Positions 1 through 5,999 are shown, counted from the stretch's first letter. The stretch: DNA of 11,496 nucleotides from Caulobacter sp. (GCA_014378155.1 JACMOF010000375.1:1-11496), one strand, 5' to 3'. Program-made: numbers and translations. Notes: generated by a model from the letters alone, not told the origin.

Positions 1-241
1 CGCCCTTGCGCCACAGGACCAGGGCTCGGTCGGCGGACCGCGCCACGACGCCGGCCCCGTCGGCGGCGATCCACAGGGCCTCGATCGGATCGTCGGGGAA
101 CTCGTCGGTCAGCAGGGCGCGCGCGCCTCCGGTGTCGAGCGGTGGCGTGGCTCGCGCAATGCGCGCCCAGGCCGCCAAGCCCACCAGCAGGGTCACGGCC
201 GTGGCCGAGCCGAGCAATTGAATTATCATCGCCTTGTCCAA
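1..241 (-). CDS. Hypothetical protein with N-terminal membrane segment (3' end outside window)
   Basis: An open reading frame runs on the minus strand from about 241 off the left edge of the window, so only about 80 residues are visible. The start could be ATG at 229-227 or TTG at 241-239. I prefer the TTG: a strong purine-rich ribosome site (AAGG and GGAGG, complementary to plus-strand 249-257) lies 7-11 bases upstream of it but over 20 bases upstream of the ATG. Residues 5-23 or so (MIIQLLGSATAVTLLVGLA) form one hydrophobic helix followed by a short basic stretch. The remainder is soluble and acidic, with an ADGAGVVARSADRALVLWR segment. It resembles short membrane-anchored hypothetical proteins of Caulobacter and sphingomonads, but this is recall rather than a search. 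No catalytic motif is visible, so no function is assigned. Confidence 0.6.
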   Translation of the reverse strand, partial: MDKAMIIQLLGSATAVTLLVGLAAWARIARATPPLDTGGARALLTDEFPDDPIEALWIAADGAGVVARSADRALVLWRKG

Positions 242-322
242 GCCGACGCCTTCCTCCCCGTTTTCTTTCAAGGTCGGGCTGTAGGCGTCGAGCGTCAAGG
301 GCGACGTGGGGTTAGGCCCGCC

Positions 323-436
323 CACTTGCCCCCTACGGGCCTTCGGCCGTCTTCCCCCAGAGGGGGAAGAGCCCGCGCGGGGCCCCGCCCCCGAGGGGGG
401 CGGACAGGCGGCGAAGCCGCCAGGTGGGGGCAAGTG
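323..436. repeat. Multi-hairpin intergenic element closed by an 11-bp inverted repeat
   Basis: The outer arms cacttgccccc (323-333) and gggggcaagtg (426-436) are perfect reverse complements. Inside lie four consecutive hairpins: 335-350 (bulged stem, TTC loop), 351-369 (8-bp stem cttccccc/gggggaag, AGA loop), 385-403 (8-bp stem ccgccccc/gggggcgg, GAG loop) and 407-421 (6-bp stem ggcggc/gccgcc, GAA loop). Together they form a cloverleaf-like multibranch fold in either strand. The element begins 14 bases beyond the stop codon of the minus-strand outer-membrane protein gene and ends before the next minus-strand gene. It could therefore be that gene's 3' mRNA structure or terminator. It could equally be a dispersed alphaproteobacterial intergenic repeat (REP or MITE-like). 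No coding sequence is supported across it. Confidence 0.8.
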
Positions 437-450
437 AGCGGCCCCTTAGG

Positions 451-990
451 CTAGAACTTCCGAGCGTAGCCGACCGACATCACATTGGCGTCGGCCGCGT
501 CGTTGTCGCGGAACTGTTGGCGGGTGTAGTCGACGCGGACGCCGTTCTTGTCGTCGACCTTGTACTGGGCTCCGACGCCGTAATTGACGCTGTCGGCGTC
601 AAACTTGTTTTCGACGCCCGCTACGGTCTGCTTGAACTGGCTGTTGCCGTAGCCGACACGGGCCAGCAGGTCGATGTGAGGCGTCACCGGCAGGAAGCCG
701 ACGCCATAGACAGCGGCCTGATGGGTCTGTTCGAGATTGGATCGGACGCCGTTAGTGTTGATGTTGTCGTCCTTGACGCCGCCGGAAAGCTCGCCCTCGA
801 CGCCGAAGTGCGGGGTCAGCTTGGCGCCCAGGCGGCCCTGCACCACGCCGGTGTCGGCGCCTTCTGCGCGGGAGCCGGCGTAACCCAAGGTCCCATAGAC
901 CTCTTGAGCGTGCGACAGGGCGGGAACGGCGGCGATCGCCAAAGAAGCGAAGATGGGCGTGGCGAGGGCCACCGACATGAGAGTTTTCAT
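451..990 (-). CDS. Outer-membrane beta-barrel protein (small porin/OmpW-OmpX-like fold)
   Basis: This 179-residue protein is predicted to sit in the outer membrane as a small beta-barrel. The start ATG at 990-988 is chosen because AGGAG (complement of 998-1002) precedes it by 7 bases and a signal peptide follows directly. A longer in-frame reading from 1095 would put 35 non-signal residues in front. Residues 1-28 are a typical Sec signal (basic MKTL, hydrophobic core, ending ALSHA before QEVYG). The mature part shows alternating polar and hydrophobic strands with glycine- and tyrosine-rich turns (YGTLGYAGS, YGVGFLPVTPHIDLLARVGYG, YGVGAQYKVDDKNGVRVDY). It ends in YARKF, the C-terminal aromatic recognised by the BAM assembly machinery. 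This fits the OMP_b-brl type families. The substrate or role cannot be told. The gene diverges from the beta-ketoacyl synthase gene, and the hairpin element at 323-436 follows its stop. Confidence 0.85.
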   Translation of the reverse strand: MKTLMSVALATPIFASLAIAAVPALSHAQEVYGTLGYAGSRAEGADTGVVQGRLGAKLTPHFGVEGELSGGVKDDNINTNGVRSNLEQTHQAAVYGVGFLPVTPHIDLLARVGYGNSQFKQTVAGVENKFDADSVNYGVGAQYKVDDKNGVRVDYTRQQFRDNDAADANVMSVGYARKF

Positions 991-1308
991 TGTTTTACTC
1001 CTGATACTGACGAGACTGGGGAGCGCCTCGACCCGGCTTGAGTAGTGTCGCCATGGGGCCGCGATAGGTCGCGGAGCGGACGGGTTTGGGGCCATTGCGT
1101 GTCGTTCCCGACATGTCCAAGGCGAATGTGGCGGCGCCGCATCGTTCCCCTCGCTGAGGCGAAAAGCTCGTGGCGTGGCGCCCAGGCCGCACCGTCGAAG
1201 GTGACGGGGGCGTCAGGCGTGCTATTGATCCTCCAGCACAAAAATCAGAGACGCGTCCTGCCACCTTTTCGTGGGGAGGCGCGCCAAGCGTCACCGGGAC
1301 CGCCGCCT
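991..1308. other. Divergent intergenic region, 318 bases, no gene supported
   Basis: This stretch separates the divergent outer-membrane protein and beta-ketoacyl synthase genes and must contain at least one promoter for each. The only firm signal is the AGGAG ribosome site for the minus-strand gene at 998-1002. Two copies of tcgttccc occur exactly 40 bases apart (1102-1109 and 1142-1149), their meaning unknown. A gtgacg box at 1201-1206 followed 16 bases later by tattga (1223-1228) is a weak candidate promoter for the plus strand. Open frames across the region read as low-complexity Arg/Pro-rich translations without a ribosome site, so I do not call a gene. Confidence 0.5.
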
Positions 1309-2424
1309 TTGCATAAAGCCGTCATCGTCGCCACGGGGCTGTTCACCCCGCCGTTCAGCGTTTCGAACACCGAGTTGGTCGAAGCCTTCAACAGCTATGT
1401 GGAGCGCTTCAACGCCGCCAACGCCGAGGCCATCGCCGCCGGCGAGGTGACGGCCCTGGCCCCCTCCTCGCCCGAGTTCATCGAGAAGGCCTCGGGCATC
1501 AAGGCCCGCTATGTGATGAACAAGAGCGGGATCATCGATCCCGAGATCATGCGGCCGGTGCTGCCCGAGCGACCCAACGACCAGATCTCGATCCTGGCCG
1601 AGATGGCCGTCGAAGCGGCAAAGCAGGCGATCGAGCGCTGGGGAAAGCCGGTCTCGGAAATCGGGGCGGTGATCTGCGCCGCTTCCAACATGCAGCGCGC
1701 CTATCCCGCCATGGCCATCGAGGTGCAGCAGGCCCTGGGCATCGAGGGCTTCGCCTTCGACATGAACGTCGCCTGCTCCTCGGCCACCTTTGGCCTCAAG
1801 ACCGCCGCCGACTTCATCGCCGTCGGCAGCGCCAAGGCGGTGTTGATGGTCAATCCCGAAATCTGCTCGGGCCACCTCAACTTCACCGACCGCGACAGCC
1901 ACTTCATCTTCGGCGACGTGGCCACCGCAGTGATCCTGGAAGAGGAAAGCCAGGCGTCCGGCGGCTGGGAGATCCTGGGCACGCGGCTGAAGACGCAGTT
2001 CTCCAACAACATCCGCAACAATTTCGGCTTCCTCAACCGCACGGCCCCCGAGGGCGAAGGCGCGCGCGACAAGCTGTTCGTGCAGGAAGGCCGCAAGGTG
2101 TTCCGCGAGGTGGTGCCCATGGTCAGCCAGATGATCGTAGAGCACGCCAGCGATATCGGCGTCGATCCCACGGGGCTAAAGCGCCTCTGGTTGCATCAAG
2201 CCAATATCAACATGAACGAGATGATCGGTCGCAAGGTGCTGGGGCGCGACCCCGAGCCGGGCGAGAACGTCATCATCCTCGACACCTACGCCAACACCAG
2301 CTCGGCCGGCTCGATCATCGCCTTCCACTCGGCCAATGACGACTTCGCGGTGGGCGAGACAGGGCTGATCTGCAGCTTCGGCGCGGGCTATTCGGCGGGC
2401 ACGGTGTTCGTCCGGAAGCGGTAG
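1309..2424 (+). CDS. Beta-ketoacyl-ACP synthase III, long FabH-like type
   Basis: Enzymes of this thiolase-fold family condense an acyl-CoA or acyl-thioester with malonyl-ACP to start a fatty-acid or related acyl chain in the cytoplasm. Counted from the TTG at 1309, the protein has 371 residues. The catalytic triad is intact: Cys156 in VACSSAT, His296 in WLHQANIN and Asn329 in YANTSSAGS. A C-terminal GAGYSAGTVFVRKR closes the fold. It is longer than the classical FabH (about 320 residues), with an extended N-terminal region (residues 20-95, including FNSYVERFNAANAEAIAAGE and EKASGIKARYVM). That marks a distinct long FabH subgroup. TTG is chosen because homology begins at HKAVIVATGL and no ATG or GTG lies near; the ribosome site is weak (ggga at 1296-1299). 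Residues read further upstream look non-coding. No other fatty-acid genes are adjacent, so its primer specificity is open. Confidence 0.9.
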   Translation: MHKAVIVATGLFTPPFSVSNTELVEAFNSYVERFNAANAEAIAAGEVTALAPSSPEFIEKASGIKARYVMNKSGIIDPEIMRPVLPERPNDQISILAEMAVEAAKQAIERWGKPVSEIGAVICAASNMQRAYPAMAIEVQQALGIEGFAFDMNVACSSATFGLKTAADFIAVGSAKAVLMVNPEICSGHLNFTDRDSHFIFGDVATAVILEEESQASGGWEILGTRLKTQFSNNIRNNFGFLNRTAPEGEGARDKLFVQEGRKVFREVVPMVSQMIVEHASDIGVDPTGLKRLWLHQANINMNEMIGRKVLGRDPEPGENVIILDTYANTSSAGSIIAFHSANDDFAVGETGLICSFGAGYSAGTVFVRKR

Positions 2425-2427
2425 AGC

Positions 2428-2449
2428 GCCTCGAGCATTCAGAGGCTCG
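2428..2449. terminator. Possible bidirectional hairpin between convergent genes
   Basis: Four bases after the beta-ketoacyl synthase stop codon there is a short dyad. Arms gcctc (2428-2432) and gaggc (2442-2446) can pair, or alternatively cgagc (2432-2436) with gctcg (2445-2449). It sits in the 34-base gap between that gene and the convergent antitoxin gene, where terminators for both strands are expected. The stem is only 5 bp and no T-run follows on either strand, so termination is uncertain. Confidence 0.3.
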
Positions 2450-2458
2450 ACCTATTGG

Positions 2459-2701
2459 TCATCGATGGTCGTCGCGCGCCCGATCGGCTCGCAGCAAATC
2501 CAGGCTCGACGGCCCGGTCTGCGGGCCAAGCGCGGCACGCACGGCGTCAAGGCGCGCAATAATTTCTCGCCGCTCCAGCGCGACGCTGGCCGCCAGCGTC
2601 TGCCGCGCCTCTTCCTCAGCCGAGGTCGCGTGATCGACCGCGCACCGCTTCAGCGCGTCGATGGCGCTGCCGTCGAGGTTGCAAATGGAGATGTGGCCCA
2701 T
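2459..2701 (-). CDS. FitA/VapB-like ribbon-helix-helix antitoxin without an adjacent toxin
   Basis: This is an 80-residue protein from the ATG at 2701-2699 (MGHISICNLDG). The N-terminus has the ribbon-helix-helix pattern of FitA/VapB antitoxins: a beta strand HISICNLD, then helix IDALKRCAVDHATS and helix AEEEARQTLAASVAL. The C-terminus SSLDLLRADRARD matches the toxin-binding tail typical of these antitoxins (commonly S-x-x-L-L-R-x-D-R). Such proteins normally bind and neutralise a PIN-domain endoribonuclease (FitB/VapC) encoded immediately downstream, and repress their own promoter. Here the downstream side holds only a 34-base gap and then the convergent beta-ketoacyl synthase gene, so no toxin is present. 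An in-frame TTG at 2731 is an alternative start, and neither start has a good ribosome site. The gene begins 45 bases after the M48 protease stop on the same strand and may be co-transcribed with it. It could be a relic or a free-standing regulator. Confidence 0.75.
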   Translation of the reverse strand: MGHISICNLDGSAIDALKRCAVDHATSAEEEARQTLAASVALERREIIARLDAVRAALGPQTGPSSLDLLRADRARDDHR

Positions 2702-2746
2702 GGTTGCAGAATGTCTCAGGCCCGAGATCAATCCAATCGCACCAGC

Positions 2747-4225
2747 TTATCGGATCGGCTGGAACGTGACCGGCGTCGCGGCCCCATTATCGGCCTTCAG
2801 CGTCCAACCGCTCGCCGACCGGCCGATGGCGTAGCAGGTCCGCGTCCCGCGCACTTCCGCCAGGCAGAGTTGATCGCCTTCGATGCTGTATCGCCCCTGG
2901 TCGATGCCGAAGTCGTGGCGCTGGAACCAGGAGCCGTCGCGCTTGAGAATCAGGTCTCCGGTCCCCACGGGCTGGATCCGCTGGAAGGCGACCATCTGGC
3001 CGACGAAGGCCGCGCGGGCTGCGGCCGCGTCGAACGCCCGGACCTCAGCCTTCGGATGCGCCGCCTTCCAGTCCATCGCGGTGCGAATCCGGCGCCCCAC
3101 CGCCGGATGATCGTAGAACAGCACCTCCTCCAGACGCCCTGGCGTCGCCGCCCGGTACTCGATCGTCTTGACCAGCGCCTTGGACAGGCCGTCGGGCTCA
3201 TTGAAATGAACAAGGCTGTAGCGATCGGCGTCGCTTTCGGCGATGCGGATCAGGCTGTTGGTCAGCGGCGCGCCCAGCAAGCCCAGCACCGCCAGGATCA
3301 CGCTCAGCGCGGGCAGTCCGGCCGGATCGGCCACGCCCCTCACCATGTCGGCCCCAAGCAGGGCCGCGACGGGATTGAACAGTCGGTCGACCAGGAAGAA
3401 GGCCAGCGTGGCCAGCAGGCTCATGACCCCGGCGATCCATAGGGCGTGGTAGTGGGCGTAGTGGCCCATCTCATGGCCGACCACGCCGCGCACCTCGGCC
3501 AGGTCCGCGCCCTGCTTGAACATGGTGTCGCTCATCGCCACCCGCGCCGATCCGAACAGGCCCGAGACGTTGGCGGTATAGGCGTTGGACTGCTTGGAGC
3601 CGTCATAGACGAAGATCTTGTCGGCCGGGATGCCGTTGGCCTGGGCCATCGCCACGACCTGATCGCGCACCGGACCGGCCGGCGCGGGCACATACTTGTT
3701 GAAGATGGGCTCGATATAGATCGGGGCAAGTACCTGGATCACGCCAAAGAACACTGCCGTCAGCGCGCCACTCCACAGCCACCACGTGCGCGGCGCCTTG
3801 CGGATCAAGGCGTACAGCGCGACGAAAAACAGTCCCAGCAGCACCGCCGTGATCGCCAGGCTGATCCCGGCCTCGCCTAGCCAGGCGACGAAGGCCTGGC
3901 TGGTCAGCCCGTACGACTTCTGCCGCCACCAATCGCTGTAGGCCGACCAGGGCAGGCTGAGCAGACCGTCGATCACCAGATAGGCGACTCCCACCCCGAA
4001 ACTGACCAGAACCGGCCGGGGACGGCGCTTCTCCAGCCGCCTGCGCAGGCCGACCAGCACGCCGCTGCGGACGATCAGCCATGCGACCACCAGCGAGACG
4101 ACGAAGCCCCACAGCAGCAGCCAGTGGCCGCCCTGCGTATAGGCCGTGGCCTTGGCGTGGGCTTCCGGCGGCAGTTTCGCCAGATAGGCCGCCGTGGCGG
4201 CGGCGGGATCGAACAGATGAGCCAT
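2747..4225 (-). CDS. M48 family (Ste24/CAAX-protease-like) membrane zinc metalloprotease with C-terminal extension
   Basis: The 492-residue product is an integral inner-membrane zinc protease related to Ste24/HtpX enzymes, which cleave membrane or misfolded proteins. The zinc motif HEMGH is at 251-255 with catalytic Glu252, and the third ligand is probably Glu330 in RIAESDADRY. FYDHPAVGRRI (370-380) matches the conserved His-Pro/Arg region of the family. An N-terminal domain with hydrophobic segments (about 34-53, 72-92, 119-141, 149-170) precedes the peptidase domain. Two more segments (about 261-281 and 303-325) lie between the HEMGH motif and Glu330. Residues 410-492 extend past the normal end of the family as a soluble, beta-rich stretch with two cysteines (Cys454, Cys464); I do not recognise this domain. 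Start ATG 4225-4223 is preceded by GGGGGA nine bases upstream. The gene is divergent from the cystine transporter genes, and its stop lies 45 bases before the antitoxin start. Confidence 0.9.
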   Translation of the reverse strand: MAHLFDPAAATAAYLAKLPPEAHAKATAYTQGGHWLLLWGFVVSLVVAWLIVRSGVLVGLRRRLEKRRPRPVLVSFGVGVAYLVIDGLLSLPWSAYSDWWRQKSYGLTSQAFVAWLGEAGISLAITAVLLGLFFVALYALIRKAPRTWWLWSGALTAVFFGVIQVLAPIYIEPIFNKYVPAPAGPVRDQVVAMAQANGIPADKIFVYDGSKQSNAYTANVSGLFGSARVAMSDTMFKQGADLAEVRGVVGHEMGHYAHYHALWIAGVMSLLATLAFFLVDRLFNPVAALLGADMVRGVADPAGLPALSVILAVLGLLGAPLTNSLIRIAESDADRYSLVHFNEPDGLSKALVKTIEYRAATPGRLEEVLFYDHPAVGRRIRTAMDWKAAHPKAEVRAFDAAAARAAFVGQMVAFQRIQPVGTGDLILKRDGSWFQRHDFGIDQGRYSIEGDQLCLAEVRGTRTCYAIGRSASGWTLKADNGAATPVTFQPIR

Positions 4226-4281
4226 GTGACAGCGTCCCCCAGGTACTCGTGGCCGGCAGCAAAACAGAGGGCGCCGCGCGC

Positions 4282-4324
4282 GTCAGGTTAATTCGCGGTC
4301 AGGTTGGGTCGTCCGGACCCCAAC
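4282..4324. promoter_or_regulatory. Direct repeat and dyad in divergent promoter region (candidate operator)
   Basis: Between the divergent protease and cystine-transporter genes, gtcaggtt occurs twice (4282-4289 and 4298-4305), 16 bases apart. The second copy overlaps a dyad, 4303-4324. Its arms gttgggtc (4303-4310) and cccaac plus ga (4316-4324) pair with one bulged base around gtccg. Because both flanking genes read outward, a terminator is not expected here. An operator for a regulator of one or both genes is the more natural reading, but the evidence is only the symmetry and position. Confidence 0.35.
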
Positions 4325-4332
4325 GGCGCTGC

Positions 4333-4361
4333 TTGCCTCTAGCGGCCGGACGCGGGCTGTA
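4333..4361 (+). promoter_or_regulatory. Weak candidate promoter for the cystine transporter genes
   Basis: A ttgcct box (4333-4338) and gctgta (4356-4361) are separated by 17 bases. They lie about 40 bases upstream of the binding-protein start codon and just downstream of the dyad at 4303-4324. The -35 box matches the TTG-type consensus partly, and the -10 match is poor. A tataga at 4360-4365 is a better -10 but gives too long a spacer. Confidence 0.22.
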
Positions 4362-4400
4362 TAGAACTGCACGTTCGACTTTCGCTCTTGAGGCTTCCGC

Positions 4401-5201
4401 ATGCGATTCCCCGTTCGTCGTCAGCTCCTGCTTGGCCTCGCCCTAGGCGCCGCTGGCCTCATCCTCGCCGGCTGCGGCAGCCAGTCCGGCAATGTCGCGC
4501 AGACCGGCCTCAAGCGTATCGAGGCGACCAAGACCCTGCGGATCGGGCTCGAAGGCACCTATCCGCCGTTCAACTTCCAGGGCAAGGACGGCCAGCTTAC
4601 CGGTTTCGAGGTCGACTTCGCCAAGGCCCTGGCGGCACAGATGAAGGTCAAGGCCGAGTTCTCGCCATCGCCGTTCGCCGGCCTGTTGGGCGCGCTGGAA
4701 TCCAAGCGCATCGACGTGGTGATCAACCAGATCACCATCACTCCTGAGCGCGCCGCCAAGTACGACTTCTCGCGGCCCTATACGATCTCCGGCATCCAGA
4801 TTATCACCCGCAAGGGCCAGACGGGCGTCGCCGCGCCCGCCGACCTGGCTGGCAAGAAGGTGGGTGTCGGCCTGGGCACCAACTACGAGAGCTGGCTGCG
4901 GGCCAATGCGCCCGGCGCCATCGTCCGTACCTATGACGACGACCCCACCAAGTACCAGGACCTGAAGGCTGGCCGTATCGACGCGGTGCTCAACGACCGG
5001 CTGGTGGCCGCCGACTTCGTCAAGACCACGCCGGATTTCGTGGCCTCGGGCCCGGCCTTCGCCAGCCAGGGCATGGGCGTGGCCATGCTGCGCGATCCGG
5101 CCCTGCAGGTGGCGATGGACGAAGCCATCGACGCGATGCGCGCCGACGGGCAGTTGGCGGCGATCTCGATCAAGTGGTTCGGCGCGGACGTGACGAAGTG
5201 A
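4401..5201 (+). CDS. tcyJ: Cystine ABC transporter substrate-binding lipoprotein (TcyJ/FliY-like)
   Basis: The 266-residue protein is a periplasmic amino-acid binding protein (SBP family 3) predicted to capture L-cystine and hand it to the adjacent permease. The N-terminus is a lipoprotein signal: MRFPVRRQ, a hydrophobic core, and the lipobox LAGC with Cys25 as the lipidation site. It should therefore be membrane-anchored, unlike the soluble enterobacterial FliY. The mature part matches remembered E. coli FliY over long stretches, including GLEGTYPPFNFQG, SKRIDVVINQ, KYDFSRPYTISGIQ, KKVGVGLGTNYE, RTYDDDPTKYQDL and the C-terminal KWFGADVTK. That pattern is specific enough to prefer cystine over other amino acids, though related diaminopimelate or polar amino-acid substrates are not excluded. 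Start ATG 4401 has GAGG at 4390-4393. It is first in a three-gene unit with permease and ATPase, separated from the permease by an inverted repeat pair. Confidence 0.92.
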   Translation: MRFPVRRQLLLGLALGAAGLILAGCGSQSGNVAQTGLKRIEATKTLRIGLEGTYPPFNFQGKDGQLTGFEVDFAKALAAQMKVKAEFSPSPFAGLLGALESKRIDVVINQITITPERAAKYDFSRPYTISGIQIITRKGQTGVAAPADLAGKKVGVGLGTNYESWLRANAPGAIVRTYDDDPTKYQDLKAGRIDAVLNDRLVAADFVKTTPDFVASGPAFASQGMGVAMLRDPALQVAMDEAIDAMRADGQLAAISIKWFGADVTK

Positions 5202-5218
5202 GGCTGACAAAAAACGGT

Positions 5219-5320
5219 TGTCATCCCGGACGAGCGCGCAGCGCGAAGATCCGGGACCGACGCGTGAACGCTGGCGCTTCCGGCGGTCCCGGATCTGCGC
5301 TCCGCTTGTCCGGGATGACA
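5219..5320. repeat. Inverted pair of REP-like palindromic repeats between transporter genes
   Basis: Copy 1 (5219-5259) and copy 2 (5284-5320) are near-perfect reverse complements, both starting from their outer ends with tgtcatcccgga and ending inwards with tccgggaccg. Each copy is itself a hairpin: tcccgga/tccggga arms at 5224-5230 with 5250-5256, and at 5287-5293 with 5309-5315. About 24 bases of spacer separate them. The motif is of the kind commonly dispersed between genes in alphaproteobacteria. The pair fills most of the 141-base gap between the binding-protein stop and the permease start, so an mRNA across it would carry either two short hairpins or one long one. Confidence 0.88.
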
Positions 5321-5342
5321 AACTTGGTGGGTTCGGTCTGAT

Positions 5343-5999
5343 ATGTCCGCCGCGCTCGACCTGCTCGCGGAGTCCGCCCCGCTGCTCCTGAAAGGCGCGG
5401 GCTACACCGTGCTGCTCAGTGTCATCGGCATGGGTGTGGGCTTGGTGATCGGTTTCGGCCTGGCCCTGATGCGGCTCTCCCGCAGTCCCCTGCTGCGCTG
5501 GCCGGCGGCGGTCTATGTGTCGGCGATCCGGGGCACGCCGCTGCTGGTGCAGCTGTTCCTGATCTATTACGGCCTGCCGCAGCTGGGGATCGAGCTGCCG
5601 CCGCTGCTGGCGGCCGGCATCGGCTTTTCGATCAACATTGGCGCCTATGCCGGCGAGATCCTGCGCAGCGCCATCTCCGCCGTCGACAAGGGCCAGTGGG
5701 AGGCCGCCAGCGTGCTGGGCATGAGCCGCGGCCAGGCCCTGCGCCGGGTGATCCTGCCCCAGGCCGCCCGCACCGCCGTCGCGCCCCTTGCCAACAGCTT
5801 CATCAGCCTGGTCAAGGACACCTCCCTGGCCGCCACGATCCAGGTGCCCGAGTTGTTCCGCCAGGCCCAGCTGATCACCGCCCGCACCTACGAGATCTTC
5901 ACCATGTATCTGGCGGCCGCCGCCCTCTACTGGATCCTGTCCAGCCTGCTGGCCTTGGGCCAGGGCCGGCTGGAGCGTCAGGCGGAGACCGGTCGATGA
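5343..5999 (+). CDS. tcyL: Cystine ABC transporter permease (TcyL/YecS-like)
   Basis: The 218-residue inner-membrane subunit forms the translocation channel for the amino acid delivered by the binding protein. Hydrophobic segments lie at roughly residues 18-42, 50-75, 82-100, 145-160 and 182-206, as usual for HisM-type permeases. The sequence carries the family's EAA loop facing the ATPase (EAASVLGMSRGQALRRVILPQA). It matches remembered E. coli YecS closely: LLLKGAGYT, SAIRGTPLLVQLFLIYYGLPQ, AISAVDKGQWEAA, and the long stretch FISLVKDTSLAATIQVPELF. Start ATG 5343 follows a weak purine stretch (ggtggg near 5326-5331). The stop TGA overlaps the ATPase start in an ATGA arrangement, which points to translational coupling of the two membrane-complex subunits. 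Confidence 0.93.
   Translation: MSAALDLLAESAPLLLKGAGYTVLLSVIGMGVGLVIGFGLALMRLSRSPLLRWPAAVYVSAIRGTPLLVQLFLIYYGLPQLGIELPPLLAAGIGFSINIGAYAGEILRSAISAVDKGQWEAASVLGMSRGQALRRVILPQAARTAVAPLANSFISLVKDTSLAATIQVPELFRQAQLITARTYEIFTMYLAAAALYWILSSLLALGQGRLERQAETGR

Noticed and set aside
323..436. CRISPR array or phage attachment site at the hairpin cluster
   Set aside because: There are no regularly spaced identical repeats or spacers, and no integrase or tRNA nearby. The structure is nested inverted repeats only.
991..1095. Longer reading of the outer-membrane protein starting at 1095
   Set aside because: It would place 35 residues before a complete signal peptide, and a well-spaced AGGAG precedes the ATG at 990.
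995..1294. Minus-strand open frames of 84 and 99 codons in the divergent intergenic region
   Set aside because: They overlap the outer-membrane protein leader, have no ribosome site, and their translations are low-complexity with no recognisable motif.
1045..1308. In-frame upstream extension of the beta-ketoacyl synthase (88 residues from 1045)
   Set aside because: The translation is Arg/Pro-rich, has no ribosome site, shows no resemblance to the family, and would overlap the leader of the divergent gene. Homology begins at HKAVIVATGL.
2465..3442. Long plus-strand open frame of 325 codons opposite the protease and antitoxin genes
   Set aside because: It is the antisense shadow of two well-supported minus-strand genes, and its translation is Arg/Gly/Gln-rich without domain features.
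5696..5995. Upstream extension of the ATPase open frame inside the permease gene
   Set aside because: This 100-codon stretch is out of frame with a clearly conserved permease. The ATGA overlap gives a natural start at 5996.
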